From: Chionoecetes opilio
Lineage: Eukaryota; Arthropoda; Malacostraca; Decapoda; Majidae
Assembly: GCA_016584305.1 (NCBI GenBank)
Contig: JACEEZ010016106.1
Span: forward strand, 18,501 to 82,500
DNA length: 64,000 bases
Direction of reading: 5' to 3'
Shown here: positions 1 to 10,225 of the stretch, piece by piece
How positions within the stretch are numbered: position 1 is the stretch's first letter
Layout of the letters: each line of letters begins with the position of its first letter
Notes under the pieces: generated by a model
Databases searched by the model: none
Seen by the model: only the letters and a program-made list of their open reading frames with translations
Told to the model about the DNA's origin: nothing
Position numbers and translations under genes: made by a program

Positions 1-190
1 AAAAAAAAAAAAAAAAATGATCGGATCATCTCATAAGTGGGGTTAAACCTTCCCTGGGTCAACCTGGTTCCAAAAATGTGGTATATGATGGGATTCCGCC
101 ACGGGGGGGAACCTATACCACCCCACACACACCCCACACACACACACACAGACATACACACACACTTTCGCTTTTATTAATATAGAAGAT
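1..190 (-). mobile_element. Helitron 5' end (partial, runs off the window)
   Basis: Read on the minus strand it starts near 187 with TCTATATTAATAAAAGCGAA, then GT repeats, GGTATAGGTTCC and a poly-T tract. This matches the 5' part of the complete Helitron at 55370. Confidence 0.6.
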
Positions 191-345
191 AAAAATATTT
201 ATAATATTTAAAAATATTTATAATATATAAATTATTTATATATATAAATATATTTAAATATATAAGTATATTTATATATTTTAAATATATTTATAATATA
301 TAAATATATTTATAATATATAAATATATACTATTACTATACTATA

Positions 346-870
346 CTAGCCGCAAAACGCCCTCCGGGCGGACTTTTTGGCTAGTCCTGCGGAGGGCTAT
401 TGGTGGGCTTCGGCCCCCCACCTGTGTTTTTGGGGGGCCCCAAGGCCCACCAAACATGGGACTCTCCAGGGGTGAGTTTGAGAGGAAAAATTTGAGTGGT
501 GGGGAGCCGCTCAAACTCTCTCTCAAACGCCTGTGCGCGACTCGGACGGGCCGTTCGAGTTTTTCCACCGGGGCGCCCAAACCAAAACCTTGGGCGCTCT
601 GCGGGTTGTACCGTCATCACAACAACAATGGCCGACCAACCAGCCATGTACAATCGACTCCTGCCATCTACTGTCTGAAGACCTCGCTATGCTGATGGAG
701 CATTCATTTACATGCACTGGTAATCTGGTCAAAGGGGTAAAGGGAAGTAGAGGAAAATGGTGAGGGCGGCAAGGCCCACAGTCTGAGCTTTGACGTCGTC
801 TTTTCCCTGGGAACGGCAAGTTTGTTTACATGCCCCTGCAAGGGGCCCCCAAAACGTTTGTAGAGGGGTN
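346..870 (-). mobile_element. Helitron 3' end with inserted TIR element
   Basis: On the plus strand it begins CTAGCCGCAAAACGCC followed by the reverse of the GC hairpin. The hairpin and CTAG are the Helitron 3' terminus on the minus strand. From about 470 the sequence switches to the TIR element described at 3218-3697 and then to unrelated sequence after an N at 870, so the copy is broken. Confidence 0.55.
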
Positions 871-1490
871 TATTATAGTCAATAACGTAGTTTTAGAAGT
901 TATTCTATAATTTAAAGTCAAAAGTTGTTTCCTGTTTTTTTATATTATGTTTTAATCAGATAGAAAGCCTGGGGGGTTGCAATGAGTCGACGCGTGAAGT
1001 GGCAATGTTTTGATTCAATCTCCCCGCCCCCCACTCCCCGCCGCGGCACGTCGCCTCCAAAATTATAACCTACATTGTCGCAGCAACAAGCCGATTTGGC
1101 ATTCTTTATTCTTCGTTTTTCCAAGGAATTGCTTATTGTATTTTGACAAGCGTTTGCCAGACGCAGCAGTACTGTCTTAGAAAACAGTGTGAACATCGCC
1201 CAAATTTTACATACCACAATATACATATAAAAAATATATTAAGCTTTGCTACTCGAGGCGAGTAATTTGCCTTAAATTGCTATTATAGAACGTTCCATCG
1301 TAATGCATGTCATCCATTAATTAGTAGAACAACAGAAGAACTATATTTTTGGTATTCAGATGCGGTGCATCAAGTTTATCGCGAATTTTTTATGAAAAAA
1401 TTTTTAGTCGCGGAGCCAAAACAGTAGAAAACCCTTTGAGTTAAAACTGCCAGCGACCACTGGCATTTCTCGAGTTTCAGATCATTGGAA
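870..1490. other. No recognisable gene
   Basis: Contains the single N of the window (870), a GC-rich patch around 1020-1060 and AT-rich unique-looking sequence. Nothing assignable was seen. Confidence 0.5.
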
Positions 1491-2926
1491 TAGCCCTCCC
1501 ACCTTCGGCCCACCACCTGTGTTTGGTGGGCCTTCGGCCCTCCAAACATGGACTCTCCAGATAGCCCCTTCTAACTTTCCTGAAATCATGGAGTAGAAAT
1601 GTTGTATTCCCCCACCCATTCACCCACCCATTACCCATCACCCCCCACCCATTCACTCACCCATTACCCACACCCCCGACCTTTCACTCACCCATTACCC
1701 GTCACCCCCCACCCATTCACTCACCATTACCCATCACCACACCCCATTCACTCACCCATTACCATCACCACACACCCATTCACTCACCCATTACCCATCA
1801 CCCCCCACCCATTCACTCACCCATTACCCAAACACCCCCCACCCATTCATCCCCCATTACCCATCACACCCCCACCCCCCAATTCACTCACCCATTACCC
1901 ATCACCCCCACCCCTTTCCCATCACCCCCCACCCCTTCCCCTCACCCAAATTTCCCACACCCCCCCCCCCATTCACTCACCCCCTTTCCCAAACACCCCC
2001 CCCCCATTCACTCACCCATTTCCCAAACACCCAAAACAAACCCCCTCCCCTCACCATTACCCCTTTACCCCCGACCCCTTTAAATCACCCATTTTCCGAT
2101 CACCGTACACCCATTCACTCACCCATTAACCCCTCACCCCAAACCCCTTTACTCACCCCCCACCCAAATTTAACCACATTACCCCTCACCACACACCCCT
2201 TCACTCACCCTTACCCATAACCCCCCCCCCCCATTCACTCACCCATTCACTCACCCATTTCCAATCACCCCCCCCCCATTCACTCACCCCTTACCCCTCA
2301 CCCCACACCCCCTTCACCACCCAAATTTCCCCTCACCCCCCCCCATTCACTCAACCCCTTAAACCCCTCACCACACACCCAATTTACTCACCCATTTTCC
2401 CAACACCCCCCCCTAAATTTCCCCCAACCCCCTCACCCCCAAAACCCCTCACCCCCCCCCATTCACTCACCCCCTCACCCCCCACCCATTTCCCATCACC
2501 CCCCCTATTCCCCCACCATCAACCCTTTAACCCCCCAAACCCCCACCCCCCCCCCATTCACTCCCCCCATCACCCCACACCCATTACCCAAACACCCCAC
2601 CCAAATTTACTAACCCCTTAACCCCTCACCCTACATCAAGGTTTCCCCAATTCTCGCAAACCCTTTTTTTTTACAATTATCCCAAAATTGGGGGGGAAAA
2701 AAAAAAAAAAAAAAAAAAAGATCGGGGTCATCTCATAAGTGGGCTTAAAAACCTTTCCCCCGGTCAAATGGTTCCAAAAAATGGGGGGTAATGATGGGGT
2801 TTTCCCCCGGGGGGGGGAACCTATACCACACCCCAAAAACACACCACCCCAACACACAACACACACACACAACCACACACACACAAAGGGCAACCAAAAC
2901 ACACTTTCGTTTTATAAATAGAAGAT
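1490..2926 (-). mobile_element. Helitron body with expanded minisatellite
   Basis: Minus-strand copy. On the plus strand it runs from the GGCCCACCACCTG/ACTCTCCAGATAGCCCC segment through a 1-kb CCCATTCACTCACCCATTAC minisatellite (about 1605-2630), a poly-A tract, the CCTATACC block, CA repeats, and ends at ACTTTCGTTTTATAAATAGA (5' terminus, near 2926). Many C-homopolymers look inflated relative to the copies at 21 and 56 kb. Confidence 0.6.
1605..2630. repeat. CCCATTCACTCACC minisatellite, about 1 kb
   Basis: Degenerate tandem array of a 30-35-base unit containing CCCATTCACTCACCCATTAC and CATCACCCCCC. The same array, in shorter form, sits in all Helitron copies that reach this part. The open frame across part of it is a by-product of the repeat. 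Confidence 0.85.
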
Positions 2927-2929
2927 AAA

Positions 2930-3090
2930 TATTTTTTATAATATATAAATATATTTATTAATAATAAATAATTTATATATATAAAATAATTTTTTAATTT
3001 TATAAGTATATTTTTTTATATTTTAAAAAAATATTTATAATATATTTAAAATAAATTTTTAAAAATAAATAATACTATTACCCATACTTT
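2930..3090. repeat. AT-rich spacer between two Helitrons
   Basis: TATAATATATAAATA-type low-complexity sequence, matching the spacer at 188-345. It joins the 5' end of one minus-strand Helitron to the 3' end of the next. Confidence 0.6.
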
Positions 3091-3091
3091 T

Positions 3092-4331
3092 AAACCGCAA
3101 AAAACCGGGCCCCCCGGGGGGGACCTTTTTGGCTAGCTCCTGCGGGGGGGGCTATTTGGGGCTTTGGCCCCCCACCTGTGTTTGGGGGCCGAAGGCCCAA
3201 ACCAAAAAATGGACTTCCAGGGGTTTAGTTTGAGAGGAAGAGTTTGGGGTGGTGCGGGCCGCTCCCAAACCCCTCTCTCCCAAAAAACCCGTGCGCGACT
3301 CGGACGGGCCGGTTTGAGTTTCCCCCGAGCGCCCAAAACCAAAAAACCCGGGCGCCCTGCGAGGTGTGACGTAAAACAACAAAAAATGGCCCGGGCCAAC
3401 CCCGCCCGTACAGATGCCCACTCCTGCCATCTTTCTGCTGAAGACCCCGCTATGGAGGAAGGGATTCAAATTTTCTGCACTGGTAAATCGGGGAGCTTTA
3501 AAGGGGAGTAGAGGAAAATGGTGAAGGGGACAAGAGCCCAAAAGTTGAGCTGTGACGTCGTCGTTTCCAGGTAAAGGCGAAAATTTTTTTACATGCCCCT
3601 GCGAAAGGGGCCCAAAAGGTTTTATAGAGGGTTTCAGAAACCCGAAAGGGGCGAGCCCCCTAAAAACTCTTCCTCTCAAACTCACCCCGGGAATAGCCCC
3701 TCTAACTTTCCTGAAATCATGGAGTAGAAATGTATGTATTCCCCCCACCCATTCACTCACCATTACCCACACCCCCCACCCAATTCACACCCATTACCCA
3801 TCACCCCCCACCCATTCACTCACCATTACCAACACCCCCACCCATTCATCACCCTTACCCATAACCCCAACCATTCCCCAGCCATCACCCCCACCCATTC
3901 ACTCACCCATTTACCCATCACCACACACCCATTCACTCACCCATTACCCATCATCCCCACCTATTCCCTCAGCCATCACCCCCAACCAATCACCCCCCCC
4001 TTTCATCACCCATCACCCCACACCCTTTAAACCCATCCCCCCACCCATGCACTCACCCATTACCCATCACCCTACATCAAGGCTTCCCTCAATTCTCGCA
4101 ACCCACTTTAGTTTTCACAATTCTCGCTAATAGGCTGTTAAAAAAAAAAAAAAAAAAAGTGATCGGATCATCTCATAAGTGGGCTTATGGGCCTCCCTGG
4201 TCAACCTGATTCCAAAAATGTGCCATATGAGGTGTTTGCCACGGGGACGGAACCATACCACACACCACCACACCACACACACACACACACACAGACAGAC
4301 AGGACAGACACACTTTGGTTATTATTTTAGA
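3092..4331 (-). mobile_element. Helitron, minus strand, nearly complete
   Basis: 3' hairpin and CTAG region near 3095-3140 (corrupted by homopolymer inflation), inserted TIR element (3218-3697), CCCATTCACTC minisatellite (3738-4070), poly-A (4140-4158), CCTATACC-type block, CA repeats and a 5' end near 4320-4331 at the ACTTTGGTTATT sequence. Confidence 0.6.
3218..3697. mobile_element. TIR element inserted in Helitron
   Basis: Left end GGGGTTTAGTTTGAGAGGAA and right end reading CTTCCTCTCAAACTCACCCC form inverted terminal repeats of about 25 bases. Helitron copies at 21.4 and 56.0 kb lack it and read straight through ACTCTCCAG/ATAGCCCC. A second copy lies at about 468-868. It carries a CGACTCGGACGGGCCG block and a TGACGTCGTC segment; no transposase was seen. 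Confidence 0.55.
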
Positions 4332-4344
4332 ATATATATACATA

Positions 4345-4393
<49 letters not shown>

Positions 4394-4530
4394 TATATAT
4401 TATAATATATATATATATATATATAAATATATATATATATACTATATATATATATATTATAATATATATATATAAAAATATATATATATAATAATAAACA
4501 ATAAACAAATATATATATATATATAAGTAG
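4332..4530. repeat. TA-rich microsatellite
   Basis: TATATATA runs with occasional A/T interruptions, adjoining the Helitron 5' end. Confidence 0.9.
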
Positions 4531-4589
4531 AAAAGTTTTTGGTTACTCTCTCTCCTCGCTGAGCTCACAAAATTGGGAGTGAAAGGCAA

Positions 4590-6135
4590 GCTTCTCCTAT
4601 GGGTGCAGCAATACCTTTCGGACAGAAAAAGGCCTTTGTTTATTTTCAGGGGGAAAGCCTCTGATTACATGAGGCTGGGACAATGGAACGCCACAGGAGG
4701 AGTCATCAGTCCTACACTGTTTAATATCCTAAATTGAACGTGCTTGCCAGACTCCCTTACCCGGAGGGGACACAGCACATCGGCTATGCTGATGACTTTG
4801 TTCTGCAGACGACGGGCAGAGACTCCCCACTACATGCAAGAATCCCCTAAACCTTCTAACGGACAAATGTGAGGAAATTGGCTTCACCATATCTCAGGAC
4901 CAAGACCAAAAGCTATGGCCAAGACAAGGAACCCCCCCCCGGGAAACACACTAGGGACTCCAAGGTCAAAACGTAGAGTGGGTAGCGACGCAGCGTTATC
5001 TTGGCGCATTGTTGCCCGTAAAAACGGCTGCAAGGCTGAGATCCAGCATCTAAAGGGACAAATTGCAGGGCAAGGAAATAGGATATTGAGGGCGATGTCA
5101 TGGAAGGGAATGGGAGCTTCCAGGCACCGTGATCCTGAGCGCATAAAAAATCCTTGTACGCTCACTTGTTGATTATGCCAGTCCTGTTCTCCTACAATCC
5201 CCCACTACGATGGGGAATCTCTTGAAACAATACAGAATGAGGCCCCTGAGGGGACCATATTGGGAGCACCGAAATGGACCAAGACTGAAAACATGAGGGC
5301 GGAGACCCAAGTGTCATCACTGACAGAAAGGGTTGAAAGTTATGACGGCCAATTTCCCTAAATAAAATCATACATCAGAGCCGACCATCCCGATGAAGTC
5401 CACACTCAGCTTCACAATCATCATGAAGGTAAACCCGAGGGCAAGGCAGGTGGCTTAAGACGGCGATAGAGACATTTACAACACTCTGGTGTCCCCTGGG
5501 AGGCCATAAATACTGCCGTCTTTCCTCTGGAGCCGTAAACGCCACGGCCCCGTGGGAGGCCACACTCATCACAAACAGTTGGGTTCAGGCCCCCGCGCGA
5601 AAGAAACGTGACTGCCTACCGTGGAACTAAGGCAGGAAGGTCTGCAAAACATACAAGGCGTCAGGGAGCCATACGCAGCAGTGTACTACACCGACGGATC
5701 TACAGATCCTGCCGAAGGACGATCAGACGCAGGCTTTGTATGCAAATGGGTGGCGAGGATCCTGTTGCCGCTGCCACCCGCCGCGTACACACAGCCTCCC
5801 GCGCGAACCTCGGATTTCTCATCCTCCACGCAAACTGAACTGACAGCCATTTATGGCTCTGGATCACGCCCACACCGCCCACAGGGCCAACACCCTCATC
5901 GTCACGGACTCCATGACTGCCATAGCCTGCATCAAAAAAGCAGGACACTGAGAATACCCACCTGACACACGCCATTCGTGCGGCAGTCAAGGCCATTCAC
6001 AACATGGGCAGGAGCGTTACTATCACATGGGTCGCCTCCCATGTTGGCATCAAAAGGCAATGGAGGAAGCAGACGCCTTGGCCAAGCAGGCGAAACCCGA
6101 ATGAAGCAGTGACTGTCTGTTATTTCCAGGAAACC
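4590..6135 (+). pseudogene. Decayed non-LTR retrotransposon with reverse transcriptase and RNase H
   Basis: Motifs survive in several frames. Reverse transcriptase: GGVISPTLFNIL (about 4700-4730) and GYADDFVLQ (YADD codons 4785-4796). RNase H: YYTDGST (5683-5703), STQTELTAI (about 5825-5855), IVTDSMTAIAC (about 5897-5930), and ASHVGIKR (about 6031-6054) with ALAKQA-like codons (about 6071-6090). Frameshifts and stops throughout show it is dead. RT followed by RNase H fits the I-type group of LINEs. Confidence 0.75.
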
Positions 6136-6730
6136 CCCCGACAGCTGAGGGGGGGACTGTGAGGCGAAGGGCGGAAAACTCAGAGACGGAGGGTGCACGA
6201 CAGGAGGCGGCCTGCGGCAGCACGAGTGCCCGGGGGTTAAACCGATGTGGCCCCCTGGGTGCCTGCTCCCACCACAACGTCCTCTAAGTCGGTTGTGCGA
6301 GGGTGGTGATATCCAGGGTCAAACCCTTTGGGGACCCTTAGGGGTGGGAAATTGGCATCAACACGCCGGAGGAAGGCGTCGCTGTAGGGTGTGCGCTACT
6401 GAGGATGGGCACCACACTTTCTCACTACCTTCGTGATTGTGGCTGCGTTACCCGCCAAAAGACAACGTGTTCTGTCCCCAACCCCCACCCTTGCGAACTT
6501 GCAATTCCTTCTTTTCCTCCCACAAAACTAACTGACATCCAAATTTTTGGCCATTAGATTTTAATCTAAGGAAAACAAAACAAAAAAAACAAAAGGAAGT
6601 TTACAAAAAACAAAAAATTTTTCCTCTATTAATTTTTCCCTTTAGTAAATATTATCCAAAGTTTTTAAAATTTTTAAAATTTTAATTCTGGAATAAATTT
6701 AATCGAAATTCTTTTTTCCCCCCTTTTTTC
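6136..6730. other. LINE 3' flank and AT-rich sequence
   Basis: Probable 3' part of the preceding LINE up to about 6440, then A- and T-rich sequence. No gene seen. Confidence 0.4.
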
Positions 6731-6995
6731 AATTTGATATTTTTCTTTCTTCTCTCTCCCCCCCAACTCCCCCTCTCTCTCTCCCCCTTCTCTCTTCTCC
6801 CCTTTCTCTTTTCCTCTTCTCTCTCTCTCTCCCCCTTCTCCTTCTCTCTCTCCCCTTTCTCCCCCTTTCCTCCTCTCTCCCCTCCCCGATATCTCTCTCC
6901 CCTTTCCCTCAAATCTCTCCCCCTTTCTCTCCCCCTTTTTTTTCCCCTCTCTCACGGGGAAGAGAGAGAGAGAAGAGAGAGAGAGAGAGGGGGCG
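6731..6995. repeat. CT-rich then GA-rich low-complexity tract
   Basis: CTCTCTCCCCC runs to about 6950 followed by GAGAGAGA (6958-6992). The two halves can fold on each other. Open frames here are artefacts of composition. Confidence 0.9.
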
Positions 6996-7620
6996 GGGCC
7001 GCCACGAAATTTTATGTGTTAACGCTACTTTATGAGGTTCTATTATGTATCAGAAAACGAAATCTATAAAAGGGAAAGCTAATTTAATTCTGCTTCTTTG
7101 TTTCTGCCTCTTATAACTGTCCCACAAAGTTATCATGCACGATTTTAAGTAAGTAAGTTCATCATATTTCTTCAGTCTCAAATCCTTTTTATTTAATGTG
7201 TTTATGTTTTTAAGTGAAATCTTATAAAAACAGCATTTTCCGAAGATAAAGTCTATCCTTTTAAATTATAACATATATCTGCGGGGTCATGCCTTGAAAT
7301 TTCCCCGGGGTCTTGGGTAAACAAAGAGCCTTGGCCCAGATCCCCAGTGCGTTTAACATAGAGCCTATAAAGGGCGTTACCCTCTTATAGAGATTGCGCT
7401 TTTTCGGACGTTCACCGCCCTGGTTCTCCGCCCGGGCCCGGGGTCCCCGCAAACAGGTCACCGGGCGGATCAAAATGGCCCGGGAAAAATCAAAAACGGC
7501 TTTTGGGCATTGATGGGCAAACCAAATAAATTTATGGGCCCTGGCGCGGACCGCAATTTGTGCTTTTCTTTTTGCCCCCGGGCCTTGGGTTAGTTACTTT
7601 TCTTGTAAATCTGTGTCGGC
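6996..7620. other. No recognisable gene
   Basis: AT-rich, then GC-richer from about 7280. Homopolymer runs and mixed composition; nothing assignable. Confidence 0.4.
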
Positions 7621-7945
7621 AAAAACCGAAAAACCAAACTATTGCCACTACTGACCACAAACGGCCGAAATAGCATCTATATCGTGCCATAACGGCCAAC
7701 ACAGCAACTGCATCGTGCCACAACAAGCCGATTTAGCATCCAAATAGGGCCAAAACGGCCACACAGAAACTGAATCGTCCCACAAGCGGGCCCTTTTTAC
7801 ACCCAAAATAGTGCCCAAACGGCCGCTTTAAATTTAAATAGTCCACAAGCGGGCCCGACTTAGCATTTAAAATAGTGCCACAAGGGGCCAATATAGCGTG
7901 AATAGGCCACAAGCAGGCCGAAAAAGCACTAAATCGTTTTTACCT
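7620..7945. repeat. Degenerate tandem repeat, GCCGATTTAGCATC family
   Basis: Repeated phrases such as CGTGCCACAACAAGCCGATT, GCATCTATATCGTGCCATAA and AAACGGCC recur about every 35-50 bases. A related phrase occurs at about 1078-1105. Confidence 0.6.
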
Positions 7946-8049
7946 TTTTCAAATGCCGGGGTGTAGACCCGACTGTTCCCCTCCCCGACTGCCACGAACG
8001 ATGACATCAACAAAAACTTGATCACGCCCCTGCCAGAACTTATCGTCAG

Positions 8050-8325
8050 ATTCGCTTATTTCCCCTAATGTCTACAAAACTTAACTCCAAACCTACCCAA
8101 AAATTTTCCCAAAAACTAAATGAAACCAAAACCAAAATTTTAACTTAACCCCAAAATTTAACCATTTTTTTTTAAAATTTTTTAAAGGGGCAAGGTATTT
8201 TGGTTATTAAAGTTTGATTGGGTTAAATTTAGGAATTTAAAGGCTGGTTAGATTTGTTTTGGGTTTTTGGTTGTTTAAGATAGGTTTGGGTTAAGTTTTG
8301 TAGACTTATTTGGGTTTTAAATAGC
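8050..8325. repeat. Inverted repeat (foldback)
   Basis: Left arm TCTACAAAACTTAACTCCAA (about 8068-8090) pairs with the reverse complement of TTGGGTTAAGTTTTGTAGAC (about 8286-8306). Extended, imperfect arms reach 8050 and 8325. MITE-like; family not identified. Confidence 0.5.
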
Positions 8326-9590
8326 GATCGGGAATAGGTTCTGTCCGGGGGCTGGCCAATTTTTCCCTTGAAGCATCTGCAGCGTTGCGTTCGGGGTGGG
8401 GTAAGCTACCCCGGGCAGGGCAGCTAGTCGGCGGCTAACCGCCCCACTTTAAATGAACCGGTTTTTAAATGGAATAACCTGTTCCCGGGTTTGAAGGGTT
8501 TCTAAACTTTTAAAGTATACTAAGGGACCAATGGGCCTTTATGCAAAAAAGAAAAAAAAATTACCCCAAAATACTTCAAATTAACCCAAAATCCCATCTG
8601 GGCTCAGTATTGTCTTGCCTGGGGTTGGGCGCTGGCACTGGCATCAGCAATCCTTTTTACAAGTGTGCCCTAATACCCTCGGGCCCGATGCTAAAAAGAA
8701 AAAATCGTAAATGAAAAAAATAATTGTGTATATAAAAAATTTTTTCAAAAATTAATCACTGTTTTGTTACAAAAGTAAAAAAAAATCCGAAAAATTTGTT
8801 AAATTTCTTTTAAGAAAAACAAAAAACGAATAAATAAAAAAATAAATAAATGGATAAATAAAAAAATTAAAATAAATCAAAAAATTATTAATATTATTAT
8901 ATAATAAAATTTTCCCCAACTATTTTTAAAACAGGGAAGTTTATGGAGCGTCACCCTGCTCACGCACATTCTGTACTATTACTATGTACTAATGTGAAAA
9001 TCATGAATTTGAATGCTGCAAATCTAAAGTAAACGCCAAAAAATAAATGGAAAATATCGTCGTCGTCTACCAAAGAAGGGGGGGAAAACTACGTTAAAAA
9101 AGAAAAGGAAAAATGTAGCCTAAAAAGTCTATCAATCTCTGTAAATTAGGTTAGGTAGGTTAAGGGAAAAAAAAGTTTACCGAAATGCATCAAAAAATTA
9201 CGGGTTTACCAAACCACGAGAACTTCCCACAACCCAAGGTTAAGCTAAACCCATGCAAATGGATAAATTAAAGAATTCCCACCATCTGTCGATGGCAGGG
9301 GCTGTCCTGTACAGCACCACTGGGCCCTTTTCTGTTTCTTTAAAAGATACCATTTCCCATCTCCCGTTGGGGCCTTTTTTCACCACCAAAAGGTTTTGAT
9401 CACAATTTCTCAAAAAAAGAAAAACAAAGATTAGATTTTCATTCCGATGCACTGCAAAAGTTTACATAACTCTTTACGTTTTCTTATATGTTCTATCGGC
9501 CAATAATCTTCAAAAAGAATTGTTAACCTGCAATCACTTAAATTTACCCTTACAATACAATATAGACCACAATCGTGGCGTACCGGGGAG
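8326..9590. other. AT-rich sequence without recognisable gene
   Basis: Mixed A/T homopolymers, AAATA runs (8830-8890), no supported coding or repeat family. Confidence 0.4.
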
Positions 9591-9594
9591 GAGG

Positions 9595-10225
9595 CCTGGG
9601 GCCTCCCCCCCCCCCCCCCCCCCTTTGCAAAGAAAAAAATATACCCAAATAGAGAGGAGAGAGAAGAAGAGAGAGAGGAGAGAGAGGGGAGAGAGAGAGA
9701 AGAGAGAGAGAGAGGAGAGAGATAAAAAGGGGGGGGGAAGAGAGAAAAGGGGGAAGGAAGATGATAGATAGATAGATAGATAGATAAAAATGACTTATTT
9801 AAAAAAAAAAAAAAAAAAAAAATTTTTTTTTTTTTTTTTTTTCATATATTTTTATTTTTTTTATTTTCTTTATTGTATTTTTTTTTTTTTTTTTTATTTT
9901 TTATTTTTTTTTAAATGTGATTTTATACTTTTTATTATATTTTTGTCATATTTTTTTTTTATTATTTCTTGATTTTTATATATAATATTTTTTTTTTATT
10001 TTACTTTTTATAATTTGTTATATATTTTTTTATTTTTTGCTAAAATTTTAGATTTTTAGTTTTAATTTTTTTTTATTTTTTTTATTTTTATATTTTTTAA
10101 AATTTTTTTTAAATTTTTTTATTTTATTATATTTTATATAATTATTATAATATATTTTATATTATATATATATTATATATATATATATTATATATATTAT
10201 AATTTTATATAATATATTATTGGCC
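9595..10225. repeat. Low-complexity block: poly-C, GA, GATA, poly-A/T, TA
   Basis: In order: C-run (9606-9622), GA repeats (9650-9740), GATA repeats (9764-9786), A-run then T-run (9802-9842), T/A-rich sequence and TA repeats (to about 10220). A compound of five simple repeats. Confidence 0.9.

Noticed and set aside
1599..2129. 176-codon plus-strand frame rich in Pro, His and Thr
   Set aside because: It lies wholly in the CCCATTCACTCACC minisatellite of a Helitron; frame openness follows from the repeat unit.
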